Source: Cyclobacteriaceae bacterium
Lineage (GTDB): Bacteria > Bacteroidota > Bacteroidia > Cytophagales > Cyclobacteriaceae
NCBI GenBank assembly: GCA_012033595.1
Contig: JAAUQL010000008.1
Coordinates: 1 to 64,000, forward strand
DNA length: 64,000 nucleotides
Direction: 5' to 3'
Shown in pieces: positions 1-9,522 of the stretch; positions within the stretch are counted from its first letter, which is position 1; each line of letters opens with the position of its first letter. The notes under the pieces are model-generated. The model saw only the letters and a program-made list of their open reading frames with translations. It was not told where the DNA came from and ran no database searches. Position numbers and translations under genes: made by a program.

Positions 1-62
1 TGGACAAACCCCGAGCATAAAAAGGTCGTCTTTTTTTTGGTGGACAAACCCCGAGCATAAAA
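1..62. repeat. 22-bp direct repeat, two copies, period 40
   Basis: The block starting TGGACAAACCCCGAGCATAA plus two further A occurs at 1-22 and again, identical, at 41-62. The copies are separated by an 18-base spacer that includes a T8 run. The first copy lies on the window edge, so the array may continue to the left. Two copies with one spacer are too few to call a CRISPR or a satellite. No coding frame is supported here. Confidence 0.6.
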
Positions 63-65
63 CCG

Positions 66-152
66 ATAACAGACGCTAAGCACCCACAGGTGTTGCCAAA
101 GAGCACGTAGAAAAAATTTTCTCTAATAGAAACCCTTAGTCGAATCTGTTAT
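66..152. other. imperfect dyad, possible structured RNA or 3' UTR element
   Basis: ATAACAGA at 66-73 is matched by its exact complement TCTGTTAT at 145-152, and just inside them CTAAG (76-80) is matched by CTTAG (135-139). The two stems nest in the right order, so about 87 bases could fold back on themselves. There is no U-tract, so this is not a plain terminator. The function is unknown and the pairing could be chance. Confidence 0.25.
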
Positions 153-189
153 AATGGATGTACTCTGGATTGGTACAAGAGACTTTCAG

Positions 190-226
190 AAAAAAAAAAG
201 GGGCATCAATGCCCCTCGTTTTTTTA
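190..226. terminator. bidirectional Rho-independent terminator after sdhB
   Basis: A perfect 7-bp stem GGGGCAT/ATGCCCC (200-206 and 209-215) with a 2-base loop is flanked by an A10 run on the left and a T7 run on the right. It can therefore end transcription from either side. On the minus strand it lies 15 bases after the sdhB stop codon and closes the sdh operon. Confidence 0.85.
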
Positions 227-240
227 TTCCAACACTAAAA

Positions 241-993
241 TCAACCCAGGGAAGCTACGAAGTACTCCCTGTTCAACCTCGCAATATTTGATAAATCGAT
301 CCCTTTGGGGCATTCTACAGCGCACGCGCCCGTATTGCTGCATGCACCAAACCCTTCTTCGTCCATTTGCGATACCATAGCCAATGCCCGCTTTTTGCGC
401 TCGGCGTAGCCTTGCGGCAACAGTGCCAGTTGCGAAACTTTGGCGCTAACAAATAGCATGGCCGATGAGTTTTTGCAGGCAGCTACACATGCACCGCAGC
501 CTATACAGGCAGCAGCATCCATAGCCAGCTCTGCATCAGGCTTAGGTATAGGTATCGAATTGGCATCGGGCACAGCTCCGGTGTTTACCGACACAAAGCC
601 ACCAGCCTGAATGATCCTGTCAAAAGCAGAGCGATCTACCACCAGGTCTTTGATGACCGGGAATGCCTTGGCTCTCCATGGTTCAATGGTGATGGTAGAA
701 CCATTGGCGAAAGTGCGCATGTGCAACTGGCATACGGTGATTTCCTCTTCAGGACCGTGGGGCCGGCCGTTGATAAAAAGGCTGCACATACCACAAATGC
801 CCTCCCGGCAGTCGTGGTCGAAGTGAACGGGATCTTCGCCTCTTTCAGAAATCTCTTCGTTGAGTATGTCGAGCATTTCTAAAAATGAGCTACCTGTAGA
901 TATATTCTTTACTTCATAGGTTTTGAACGCCCCTTTACTTTGTGCATTGGCTTGACGCCATATTCTCAAGGTATAATTCCTTTCTCTTTCCAT
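241..993 (-). CDS. sdhB: succinate dehydrogenase / fumarate reductase iron-sulfur subunit
   Basis: This is the 250-residue iron-sulfur subunit that carries electrons from the flavin of SdhA to quinone at the membrane anchor SdhC (TCA cycle, complex II). The cysteines of a plant-type [2Fe-2S] cluster are at C62, C67, C70 and C88. CxxCxxCxxxC at C163/166/169/173 and a second set at C218/224/228 serve the [4Fe-4S] and [3Fe-4S] clusters. The start codon overlaps the sdhA stop by one base (TAATG), so translation is probably coupled. The length is normal for the Bacteroidota type B enzyme. It is the last gene of the operon, before a strong terminator. Confidence 0.96.
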   Translation of the reverse strand: MERERNYTLRIWRQANAQSKGAFKTYEVKNISTGSSFLEMLDILNEEISERGEDPVHFDHDCREGICGMCSLFINGRPHGPEEEITVCQLHMRTFANGSTITIEPWRAKAFPVIKDLVVDRSAFDRIIQAGGFVSVNTGAVPDANSIPIPKPDAELAMDAAACIGCGACVAACKNSSAMLFVSAKVSQLALLPQGYAERKKRALAMVSQMDEEGFGACSNTGACAVECPKGIDLSNIARLNREYFVASLG

Positions 994-2927
994 TACTTAT
1001 AGCTTCTTTGAGTGAGTTTTACATTTTCGAATATAAGTTCTTCCTTGTGCAATCTGGCTTGCATTTCGTCGCCCTGGTATTCCCAGGCTGCTACATAAGT
1101 GTAGTTTTCGTCGTCGCGTTTGGCTTCACCTTCCTGGGTTTGGCTTTCTTCCCTAAAGTGCCCACCACAAGACTCATTGCGGTTGAGTGCGTCATCTACC
1201 ATCAATTCGCCGAGTTCCATAAAGTCAGCCACGCGCATCGCTTTTTCCAGGGTCATGTTCAGTTCTTCATTTACACCAAGTACTTTCACATCTTTCCAAA
1301 ATTCGGCCCTCAGTTTTCTGATTTCTTCTTTGGCTTCATTCAGTCCCTGAGCATGTCGCGACATACCACATTTTTCCCACATAATCTTGCCCAGTTCTTT
1401 GTGGAAATGATCGACCGTCTTGGTGCCATTGATGCTCAACAGCTTGTTGATCCGGTCTTGAATCACCTTTTCGGCATCTTTAAATGCCTGATGGTCTGAA
1501 GATATGCGTGCATTGGGCATTCCGGCAAGGTAATCGCCAATGGTATAAGGAATCACAAAATATCCATCTGCAAGACCCTGCATCAGAGCCGAAGCGCCCA
1601 ATCTGTTGGCACCATGGTCTGAAAAATTACACTCTCCGGTAGCAAAAAGACCGGGGATGGTGGTTTGCAAGTTATAATCGACCCAAAGTCCGCCCATGGT
1701 GTAGTGTACCGCAGGGTAAATCATCATTGGGGTTTCGTATGGATTTTCAGCAACGATCTTCTCATACATTTGAAAGAGGTTGCCATATTTTTCTTTGATT
1801 ACATTGATGCCGTCACGTTTGATGGCGTCTCTGAAGTCGAGATATACCGCCAGCCCGGTTTCTCCTACGCCGCGACCTTCGTCACAGACGTTTTTGGCAT
1901 TTCGCGATGCCACATCACGGGGCACCAGGTTGCCAAACGAAGGATAGATTCTTTCCAAATAATAGTCTCGGTCTTCTTCGGCGATGTCAGAAGCCTTGAT
2001 TTCTCCGGCTCTGAGCTTGGTGGCAACAGATACTTCCCTGGGCACCCACACGCGTCCATCATTGCGGAGCGATTCAGACATCAGGGTCAATTTCGATTGC
2101 TGATCGCCGTGTACCGGAATACAGGTGGGGTGGATTTGGGTAAAACACGGATTGCCAAAGAAAGCGCCTTTTTTGTATGCCCGCCAGATGGCAGAAGCAT
2201 TGCAACCCATGGCGTTGGTAGAGAGGAAAAACACGTTGCCGTATCCGCCTGTGGCCAACACCACAGCATGGGCGCTATGCGATTCTACCTTGCCGGTCAC
2301 CATATTTCTGGTAATGATACCCCTGGCTTTGCCATCGACAATCACCACGTCGAGCATTTCATTTCTGGTGTACATGGTCACTTTTCCATTGGCGATCTGC
2401 CGGCTAAGAGCCGAATACGCACCCAGCAACAACTGTTGGCCGGTTTGACCGCGGGCATAAAAAGTCCTGGAAACCTGCGCACCACCAAAAGACCTGTTGT
2501 CGAGCAATCCACCATATTCGCGAGCAAAAGGTACTCCCTGAGCCACACATTGGTCTATAATGTTGTTGCTAACTTCGGCCAGTCGATAAACGTTGGCTTC
2601 GCGCGATCTGTAGTCACCGCCTTTGATGGTGTCGTAAAACAAGCGGTAAATGCTATCTCCGTCGTTCTGGTAGTTTTTTGCAGCATTGATACCGCCCTGG
2701 GCGGCGATGCTATGTGCCCTGCGTGGGCTGTCCTGGTAGCAGAAGGCTTTTACATTGTAGCCCAGCTCGCCAAAGGACGCGGCGGCAGCACCACCGGCCA
2801 GACCGGTGCCTACTACTATAATGTCATATTTTCTTTTGTTGGCCGGGTTGACCAGCTTCAGATTAAACTTATGTTTCGTCCACTTTTCGGCCAGGGGGCC
2901 TTGTGGGATTTTAGAATCAAGAGACAT
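993..2927 (-). CDS. sdhA: succinate dehydrogenase / fumarate reductase flavoprotein subunit
   Basis: This is the 644-residue catalytic subunit that oxidises succinate to fumarate with covalently bound FAD. A Rossmann GxGxxG motif is at residues 40-45. His72, in an [11 protein letters not shown] context, is the residue expected to bind FAD covalently. The active-site HPT and the late [18 protein letters not shown] block are present. The length matches the long SdhA of type B (five-helix anchor) enzymes. It follows a small inserted gene that separates it from sdhC and overlaps sdhB by one base. Confidence 0.96.
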   Translation of the reverse strand: MSLDSKIPQGPLAEKWTKHKFNLKLVNPANKRKYDIIVVGTGLAGGAAAASFGELGYNVKAFCYQDSPRRAHSIAAQGGINAAKNYQNDGDSIYRLFYDTIKGGDYRSREANVYRLAEVSNNIIDQCVAQGVPFAREYGGLLDNRSFGGAQVSRTFYARGQTGQQLLLGAYSALSRQIANGKVTMYTRNEMLDVVIVDGKARGIITRNMVTGKVESHSAHAVVLATGGYGNVFFLSTNAMGCNASAIWRAYKKGAFFGNPCFTQIHPTCIPVHGDQQSKLTLMSESLRNDGRVWVPREVSVATKLRAGEIKASDIAEEDRDYYLERIYPSFGNLVPRDVASRNAKNVCDEGRGVGETGLAVYLDFRDAIKRDGINVIKEKYGNLFQMYEKIVAENPYETPMMIYPAVHYTMGGLWVDYNLQTTIPGLFATGECNFSDHGANRLGASALMQGLADGYFVIPYTIGDYLAGMPNARISSDHQAFKDAEKVIQDRINKLLSINGTKTVDHFHKELGKIMWEKCGMSRHAQGLNEAKEEIRKLRAEFWKDVKVLGVNEELNMTLEKAMRVADFMELGELMVDDALNRNESCGGHFREESQTQEGEAKRDDENYTYVAAWEYQGDEMQARLHKEELIFENVKLTQRSYK

Positions 2928-2967
2928 ATTATTTATAATTATTTTTGAACTTCTTTTTTTTATTTAC

Positions 2968-3382
2968 AATGCTTGAATGGCTGAATGAACAAATGAGAAA
3001 ATAAAAGATGGCATGAATTAATTTATAGGATAATAAGTTGAGCTTTTGGCATCCACCATGTTTTTGGTCAGTTTATCCATCCAATATTCCGCTTCCTCTA
3101 CTTCCCTCACAACTAAATACATCTTATTGACATACGCAGCATGCGATCGTGCCCGACAAAATGCCCTATGGTTGGCACCTGTTGATGTGGCAATTTTTAT
3201 AAGGTGATTAGAGATAACCGAGCTGGCGTTGGAGGTGGTCATGGTGCTCCAAAAGCCGATAACATCAACAGCAAACTTTTTGATTCTGCATTTCAAGCCG
3301 GTGATAAATATCTCTTTCTCAGTCATTTTTTTCTCTATCAATTAATCATTCCTTCATTCTATTATTCCTTCATTGACTCATT
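2968..3382. mobile_element. possible insertion carrying a four-helix-bundle gene, with imperfect inverted ends
   Basis: The spacer between sdhC and sdhA holds the small gene at 3018-3326 and is bounded by related GAATGA-rich sequences in opposite orientation: 2968-2989 on the plus strand and the complement of 3362-3382. About 13 of 21 positions agree by eye. At the sdhC end the 11-mer ATTCCTTCATT is also directly repeated (3348-3358 and 3364-3374). The family of the enclosed gene is best known from 23S rRNA intervening sequences, which are likewise bounded by inverted repeats. That this unit moved into the operon is inference. Confidence 0.35.
3018..3326 (-). CDS. four helix bundle protein (S23 / 23S rRNA intervening-sequence family), C-terminally short
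   Basis: The protein has 102 residues from the ATG at 3326; an in-frame TTG at 3341 would add five residues, but family members typically begin with MTEKEIF or similar. The central block with SATSTGANHRAFCRARSHA-like spacing and the VEEAEYWMDKL segment are typical of the four-helix-bundle family (PF05635-type). The function is not established. The usual last helix is missing: after NMVDAKSS the reading frame ends within a few residues, and no other frame clearly restores it, so the gene may be decayed. It lies between sdhC and sdhA on the same strand and would be co-transcribed. Confidence 0.75.
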   Translation of the reverse strand: MTEKEIFITGLKCRIKKFAVDVIGFWSTMTTSNASSVISNHLIKIATSTGANHRAFCRARSHAAYVNKMYLVVREVEEAEYWMDKLTKNMVDAKSSTYYPIN

Positions 3383-3387
3383 TATAC

Positions 3388-4065
3388 CTAAGAGAAATAA
3401 ACAAAGACCGGCATAGAGGCAAAACCCAGAGGCACTACAATGGCATAGATCAAGCCCAAAGCTTTGATGACCGGTGTGTATTTTTTGTGCTCGAGCCCAA
3501 GGGTTTGGAAAGCGCTCCAAAATCCATGTTTGAGATGGAAAGCCAGAGCCAAAAGTCCAATGAGGTAGGCCACTAGAGAGAAGGTGGTTTTGAATTGCTC
3601 AATCACCAATCCATACACATCCCGGTTTCCATTGGCATCTATAGCAAATTCGTAGCCTCCATTGTATTTGTATTGCCACCAAAAATCCTTGAGGTGTAAA
3701 ATAATGAAAACAAGCACCAAAGTACCCAGCAAAGTCATGCTGCGCGAAGACCAGGAACTGTTGGCCTGGGCATCCTTCACTTTGTACTTTACCGGCCTGG
3801 CGGTACTATTGGCAAAATACAGCACTCCGGCCACAATCACATGCAACAAAATACCCGCATAAAGCAAATAAGAGACAGTGTGGATCAGAGGATTTGTCGA
3901 CATAAATGCTGCATAGGCATTGAAGGAGAGACCTCCGTCACCAGCGAAAACCGCCAGGTTTCCGATAAGGTGTATGGTGAGAAAGGAGATCAGAAATAAG
4001 CCCGTCAGCGACATAAGGAGCTTTTTTCCAAGCGTACTACTTAACATTTTGATAATCCAATTCAT
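3388..4065 (-). CDS. sdhC: succinate dehydrogenase cytochrome b subunit (type B membrane anchor)
   Basis: This 225-residue protein has five predicted membrane helices (about 15-40, 58-85, 105-128, 155-180 and 198-222). It matches the cytochrome b558 family that anchors SdhAB and binds two haems. Conserved histidines sit in helices, for example in the HLIGNL, HVIVAG and HLKHGFWSAF segments. It is the first gene of the sdh operon, transcribed away from the divergent gene at 4294 across a 228-base AT-rich spacer that should hold both promoters. Confidence 0.93.
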   Translation of the reverse strand: MNWIIKMLSSTLGKKLLMSLTGLFLISFLTIHLIGNLAVFAGDGGLSFNAYAAFMSTNPLIHTVSYLLYAGILLHVIVAGVLYFANSTARPVKYKVKDAQANSSWSSRSMTLLGTLVLVFIILHLKDFWWQYKYNGGYEFAIDANGNRDVYGLVIEQFKTTFSLVAYLIGLLALAFHLKHGFWSAFQTLGLEHKKYTPVIKALGLIYAIVVPLGFASMPVFVYFS

Positions 4066-4293
4066 GCTTGTTTTGATTTTTAAATATTTAGATAAATTGC
4101 AAATTAATTGAAGAATGATCTAAAATCTATGTGATTCTAAATTAAGTCGCAAAATTGCATTTAATCTAAGAGTTGAAATATGACAATTATCATTTCCACT
4201 ATAAAAAGAAAAACCGTGAAATAGTTTTTTTTGTTGGCATTATACTAAAAGTCTGTAAATTGATTTAACTATGTATAGCGGTAACTTCATAGC

Positions 4294-7131
4294 ATGAAAA
4301 AGTATTTTCAATTTCTTCTTTCTGGGATAGTGTTGCTTTCAATTTATTCATCCGGCCACGCTACGCACATACGTGCTGGTGAAATCACGGCTACCTTAAT
4401 TTCGTGCCAAAACTATTCTTATCGTTTTACGGTCACAGGCTATACCGATTTGGGCTCAGACGTAAGGTTTGGAGGAGGGGAGATTAACTATGGAGATGGC
4501 GTGGTGGATTCTTTCGAAACAGGAGCATACGATTATTTCGAAGACCTGGGAGACCTCAGGGCCATCAATATATACTTCAAAGATCACACATTTCCCGGAC
4601 CGGGGGTGTACAAAATCAGTTTCAGGGAGTTTAACCGGAATGCTGATATCGTGAACATGGACAACTCCGTACAGACGCCATTTTATGTGGAAACCGTCAT
4701 CATCATCGATCCGTTTTTTGGGTGCAACAATACACCGGTTTTACTCAATCCTCCTATCGACGATGCGTGTGTGGGCGTTACCTACCTGCACAATGCCGGT
4801 GCTATCGATGCTGATGGAGATAGCCTGTCTTATGAGTTTACTATCCCCAACCAGGATCAGGGAATACCGGTGGTCAACTATCAATTTCCCGATGATCATG
4901 ACATATCGCAATACAATGCCACCAATGAAGATTTGACAGGGCCGGCTAATTTTAGCCTGAATCAAAGAAATGGCGACATCATATGGAACGCACCCGGTGG
5001 AGAAGGGGAATACAATTGGGCGTTTCGGGTGGTGGAATGGCGCAAAATAGAAGGTATCTGGTATAAAATGGGATATGTGACCCGCGATATGCAGGTGAAT
5101 GTAACCGACTGCAATAACGACCCGCCGGAAATTTTGCCCCCTCCGGACACCTGTGTGATTGCCGGAGATTTACTTAAAGAAACCATCATTGCTACCGATC
5201 CCAATAATGATCCCATCATTTTGTCGTCTTTCAGTAGTGTTTACGAAACCAATTCGAGCCCGGCATCCTATACACCTTTTCCCGATGTGGTACAGGCATC
5301 ACCGGCGGAGCTAAATTTTTCATGGCAAACCAACTGTAGTCATGTGCGCGAAAGAGAATATCAGGTCAACTTTAAGGCGGTAGATCAGCCAGATGTAAGC
5401 CAGGGCCGCGGCCCCAAGCTTGCTGACTTCAAGACCTGGTACATCAGGGTAGTTGGCCCTGCACCGGAAGGCCTGCTGGCAGAGCAGGAAAATGGCAATG
5501 AAGTTAGGGTATCCTGGGATCCTTATATCTGTAACCAGGCCAACGAAATGCAGGTATGGCGACGTGTCGACAGCTTTGAATTTGAACCTTCGCATTGTGA
5601 GTTGGGTATGCCCGACTACGCCGGATACGAGTTGGTCACTACGTTGGGAATAAATCAAAACACCTTTTTGGATGATAATAATGGAAAAGGGCTGGAATAT
5701 GGTGCCACCTATTGCTATAGGTTGGTTGCTGTTTTTCAGGATCCTGCAGGCGGCGAGAGCGTGGTATCAGCCGAAACCTGCGTGATGATGGAAGAGGTTG
5801 AAGGAGAATTTGGTTCTTTGATTACCAATGTCTCCGTAGATGAAACCGATGCGGCCAATGGCCAAATATCGCTGAAATGGACATCGCCATTCGATATAGA
5901 TATCACAAAATATCCGGGGCCTTATACGTACGAGGTGTTCAGAGGACAGGATTTTACTTCATCGCAAACACAATTGATATCATTGGGAAAGATCAGTGAC
6001 ACTACCTTCGTCGATACAGGGCTCAACACACTGAGTGCCCCTTACAACTACACAATTGTAGTATATGACAAAGACAATAATGCCATAGATACCACCAGCA
6101 GTGCGTCTTCGGTGAGGCTAAATCCCGCACCTATCACCGGTGCGCTGGAGTTGAGTTGGGTTGCCGATGTGCCCTGGTCAAACATTTCACAGAAATATCC
6201 TATGCATCTGATATATCGTGACAATGTCGATCCGCTCAATCCGGAAAGGCTGGTATTAATAGACAGTGTCAATGTTTCGCAAAATGGATTTTTGTACCTT
6301 GATGACGGTAGTGTGACAGGTGACGATCGACTGATAGACACGCAAGAATATTGCTATTTTGTGACCACTCGTGGTACCTATGGCAATCCTAAACTCAGCG
6401 AACCCTTCGAAAACAATTCGCAAATTGCATGTGCGCAGCCCAATGATACCATTTCACCTTGCCCTCCGCTCGATTTTGTCATTGTCAATTTAAATATCGA
6501 TTCAATTTGTGAAACCTTTCTCAATGAGAAAGCATGCGATTTCAATGACTTCTTCAATGAGCTAAACTGGGAGGTAAATTCAGAGAATGAATGCGACGAA
6601 GATGTGCGCAGCTACAATATTTATTATTCTGAAACTGGTGATGAAAATACGTTTGAGTTGATCGACAACGTGGTTAATACTTCTTATATCCACAATGGGC
6701 TTAGCTCTTTTAAGGGATGTTATAAAATAGCGGCGGTGGATCGTTCGGGCAATATAAGCGAACCCACAGAGGCCATTTGCAATGATAACTGCCCTTTTTA
6801 TGAAATACCAAATGTCTTTACACCAAATGGTGATGGAATTAACGACGTATTCCAGGCCTTTAATACTTTCGATGAAAAAACCGGCATGAACAAGTGTCCG
6901 AGGTTTGTGAAGTCCGTCGATTTTTTTGTCTATGACCGAAACGGCAAAGAAATCTATAACAACATTAACGAACCGGAAAAAAACATCCTTATCAAGTGGG
7001 ACGGTAAAAACAACCAGGGAATCGAAATGCCCAGTGCGGTGTATTTTTATCAGGCCGATGTCACGTTTGATGTGTTGGATCAGGAGATGCAATTGAGTAC
7101 TTTCAAAGGATGGGTGCAGCTTTTGAAATAA
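4294..7131 (+). CDS. large secreted protein with FN3-like domains and CHU_C type B sorting domain (T9SS cargo)
   Basis: The protein has 945 residues with an N-terminal signal peptide (about 1-23). The mature protein begins with a THIRAGEIT segment common at the start of Bacteroidota surface proteins. The middle (about 390-850) contains FN3-like and Ig-like beta-sandwich modules. The last 95 residues open with IPNVFTPNGDGINDVF and end in a GWVQLLK strand, which is the CHU_C/gliding-motility C-terminal domain recognised by the type IX secretion system. Function is probably surface adhesion or structure; no catalytic motif was recognised. The next gene on the strand is a PorE-like envelope protein, in keeping with an export role. 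Confidence 0.85.
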   Translation: MKKYFQFLLSGIVLLSIYSSGHATHIRAGEITATLISCQNYSYRFTVTGYTDLGSDVRFGGGEINYGDGVVDSFETGAYDYFEDLGDLRAINIYFKDHTFPGPGVYKISFREFNRNADIVNMDNSVQTPFYVETVIIIDPFFGCNNTPVLLNPPIDDACVGVTYLHNAGAIDADGDSLSYEFTIPNQDQGIPVVNYQFPDDHDISQYNATNEDLTGPANFSLNQRNGDIIWNAPGGEGEYNWAFRVVEWRKIEGIWYKMGYVTRDMQVNVTDCNNDPPEILPPPDTCVIAGDLLKETIIATDPNNDPIILSSFSSVYETNSSPASYTPFPDVVQASPAELNFSWQTNCSHVREREYQVNFKAVDQPDVSQGRGPKLADFKTWYIRVVGPAPEGLLAEQENGNEVRVSWDPYICNQANEMQVWRRVDSFEFEPSHCELGMPDYAGYELVTTLGINQNTFLDDNNGKGLEYGATYCYRLVAVFQDPAGGESVVSAETCVMMEEVEGEFGSLITNVSVDETDAANGQISLKWTSPFDIDITKYPGPYTYEVFRGQDFTSSQTQLISLGKISDTTFVDTGLNTLSAPYNYTIVVYDKDNNAIDTTSSASSVRLNPAPITGALELSWVADVPWSNISQKYPMHLIYRDNVDPLNPERLVLIDSVNVSQNGFLYLDDGSVTGDDRLIDTQEYCYFVTTRGTYGNPKLSEPFENNSQIACAQPNDTISPCPPLDFVIVNLNIDSICETFLNEKACDFNDFFNELNWEVNSENECDEDVRSYNIYYSETGDENTFELIDNVVNTSYIHNGLSSFKGCYKIAAVDRSGNISEPTEAICNDNCPFYEIPNVFTPNGDGINDVFQAFNTFDEKTGMNKCPRFVKSVDFFVYDRNGKEIYNNINEPEKNILIKWDGKNNQGIEMPSAVYFYQADVTFDVLDQEMQLSTFKGWVQLLK

Positions 7132-7251
7132 GGATGTAAAAGCTTAATCTAATGGCCAAAAGCCTCTGGACTCATGCCTTAAGCTGCAATTAGTTGTTTG
7201 TTGCCAGTTATAGGTCATTGTCGTGAGTACCATTGAATATCATCAACCTTA

Positions 7252-9204
7252 ATGCGACAACTATTCCCAATGCTAACATCCCATATAAACATTCTTTCCA
7301 TTCTCATCTTCCTGTCTTTTCCGTCGTTGGGTCAGCAGGTCAGCTATTCGACAGAATCAAAAAAGGCCATTAAGTTGTACCAGGAAGCAGAGGTTTTGCT
7401 TTATCAAAGAAAATTTCCTGAAGCAATAGCAAAGCTGAACAGCGCACTCGAAAAAGATAATGATTTTATTGAAGCTCATTTGCGGCTGGCCTATTCCTAT
7501 GATCTGCTTCGTGACCTACGGCGACAGCAATATCACTTGGAGGAGGTGATTCGGATTGCACCTCTTACTGCCCGGTACAAAAATGTGTATTTCTCTCTTG
7601 GTAAGTTGTATTTCGAACAGGGACAATACGCCAAATCGGAGACGGCTTTGGCTACCTTGGAGCAGCTGGGCATAGATCATGACCGTATGCGTGCCGATGT
7701 GCATGAACTCAGGCAAAACAATGATTTTGCCATCAATGGCATTAAAAATCCATTGGATATCCACCCGGCGCCCTTGTCCGGGGAACTCAATATTTTTCCA
7801 TTACAATACTTTTCCGTGCTCACTGCCGATGAAAAAACGATCATTTTTACCAGCAGAGATGGGGTTTCTTTTCATGACGACGAAAATATAGTGATCAGTG
7901 AAAAAGATGTCTCTGGCAATTGGAAAAAGCCATGGTCTATTTCTCCAAATATTAATTCACAGTTCAATGAAGGTACGTGTACCATTTCTGCCGATGGGAG
8001 AACGCTGATTTTTACCAATTGTGAAGGCAGGAAAAGTTTTGGGAGTTGCGATCTTTATATCAGTATTAAAACCGGGGAGGAATGGAGCGTGCCCGCGAAT
8101 CTGGGGCCGGAAGTAAATTCCCGTGCCTGGGATTCTCAGCCTGCATTATCGGCAGATGGGCGCACCCTGTATTTCGTGTCGGATAGGGGTGCAGGTATAG
8201 GCAAACGCGACATTTGGATGTCGCAAAAAGACCAGGAAGGTCGCTGGATACAAGCCACCAATCTGGGGCCAGCCATCAATACGCGCGAAGATGAAGTCTC
8301 TCCCTTTATACATGTTAATGGCTCCACGCTGTTTTTTGCCTCCAAGGGCTACCCTGGTTTTGGTGGTTTCGATTTATACAAAAGTGATCGCGTCAACACC
8401 TTGTGGACTACCCCCCAAAACCTTGGCTATCCCATAAATACTCACCAGGATCAGGTTTCGTTGTTTGTTTCCACCAATGGCCAAAACGGATATTATGCAT
8501 TTGAAGGGATAGGGTCCGACGGGGTAAAGCGGAGTGAATTATATGGCTTCCAATTTCCTCAAAGCATGTTGCCCCGCAAAAGCATCTATTTGACGGGTCA
8601 TATCTACGATAGCGAAACTAAGGAGCCATTGGAAGCCCAAATTGAATTGTACAACCTGGCCAACAACGAACAAATCGCATTATTTACTTCAGATCCGGTC
8701 AGTGGAGAATATTTTTCAATTTTGAATGAAAAGGAAAAAATTGCATTATATGTAGAGCGTGAAGGCTACCTTTTTGAAAGCAACTTTTTTGAAATTGACG
8801 CATTCCAAAATAATTCCATCACCAGAGATGTTTACCTCAAGCCCATCAGAATGGGCAGCTCCTCCAGGCTCAACAACCTCTTTTTTGAGTTTAACAGTGC
8901 AGCCCTCACCAATGATTCCAAGACAGAACTCAGCCAACTGATCCGCTTTTTACACAAGAATAAAGATACTAAAATCATCATTGCAGGCCATACCGACGAT
9001 CAGGGCACGGAGACATACAATCAACAACTCTCAGAAAAGCGGGCCAAGGCCGTGTTTGATTACCTGATAAATGAACACATCGATCAGGACAGATTAACAT
9101 ATATAGGTTTTGGTGAATCAAAACCCATAGTCCCAAACGAAACTGATGAAAACAGACAACTGAACCGGCGGATAGAGTTTTTGATCGATGTTGAAAAAAA
9201 TTAA
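7252..9204 (+). CDS. PorE-like TPR / PD40 propeller / CRD / OmpA protein
   Basis: The protein has 650 residues. It carries a signal peptide (about 1-27), TPR repeats (about 35-135), a PD40/WD40-like propeller with repeated F(V)SADGRTL(Y)F motifs (about 170-440), a carboxypeptidase-regulatory-like beta-sandwich (about 445-530) and an OmpA-type peptidoglycan-binding domain (about 540-648, with the GHTDDQG and NRRIEF motifs). This exact domain order is known from PorE of Porphyromonas gingivalis, which links the T9SS to peptidoglycan. The start at 7252 is the longest; an ATG at 7270 would also give a good signal peptide. It follows a CHU_C cargo gene by 120 bases. Confidence 0.85.
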   Translation: MRQLFPMLTSHINILSILIFLSFPSLGQQVSYSTESKKAIKLYQEAEVLLYQRKFPEAIAKLNSALEKDNDFIEAHLRLAYSYDLLRDLRRQQYHLEEVIRIAPLTARYKNVYFSLGKLYFEQGQYAKSETALATLEQLGIDHDRMRADVHELRQNNDFAINGIKNPLDIHPAPLSGELNIFPLQYFSVLTADEKTIIFTSRDGVSFHDDENIVISEKDVSGNWKKPWSISPNINSQFNEGTCTISADGRTLIFTNCEGRKSFGSCDLYISIKTGEEWSVPANLGPEVNSRAWDSQPALSADGRTLYFVSDRGAGIGKRDIWMSQKDQEGRWIQATNLGPAINTREDEVSPFIHVNGSTLFFASKGYPGFGGFDLYKSDRVNTLWTTPQNLGYPINTHQDQVSLFVSTNGQNGYYAFEGIGSDGVKRSELYGFQFPQSMLPRKSIYLTGHIYDSETKEPLEAQIELYNLANNEQIALFTSDPVSGEYFSILNEKEKIALYVEREGYLFESNFFEIDAFQNNSITRDVYLKPIRMGSSSRLNNLFFEFNSAALTNDSKTELSQLIRFLHKNKDTKIIIAGHTDDQGTETYNQQLSEKRAKAVFDYLINEHIDQDRLTYIGFGESKPIVPNETDENRQLNRRIEFLIDVEKN

Positions 9205-9522
9205 AGGTATAATTAACAGAAAGGGATAACACCTTGGAATAATCATATTTAAAATCGGCTAAACAACACGCATTCATTTTTTAGCTTTTGCCAATAGTGC
9301 ATTCATATCCAAATATCATTAACGAAAACGGATAAAAGTATCAGATTATTAATGACGAATACAATCAAGTATAATCTTTTGTTAATTTTTTATTATACCC
9401 TATAAAAAATAGCTTTTCTGTAAAAAAGTGCAATTCTGTTTCAATTAATTTATTTTCGCTTTACATTTGTATTTCTCGGAAGTAATTTTTGAGAGTAATT
9501 TCTAACCTTTAACTATTTTAAT
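9205..9522. other. 318-base intergenic region upstream of susC
   Basis: This region is AT-rich with no supported ORF. The only clear signal is a Bacteroidota-type promoter near its right end, annotated separately. No terminator was seen after the 7252-9204 gene. Confidence 0.5.
9439..9469 (+). promoter_or_regulatory. Bacteroidota-type promoter for susC
   Basis: A perfect -7 element TACATTTG (9462-9469) is preceded after 19 bases by TTTC (9439-9442), one mismatch from the -33 TTTG. The start codon at 9523 leaves a leader of about 45-50 bases. The consensus TTTG/TAnnTTTG is that of the Bacteroidota primary sigma factor. Confidence 0.5.

Noticed and set aside
1-62. CRISPR array suggested by two equal direct repeats
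   Set aside because: There are only two copies, one 18-base spacer with a T8 run, and no third repeat to the right. The nearby Cas6-family gene is 43 kb away.
1665-2948. 427-residue plus-strand ORF
   Set aside because: It is the antisense of sdhA, whose motifs and family length are unmistakable; the plus-strand product has no recognisable features.
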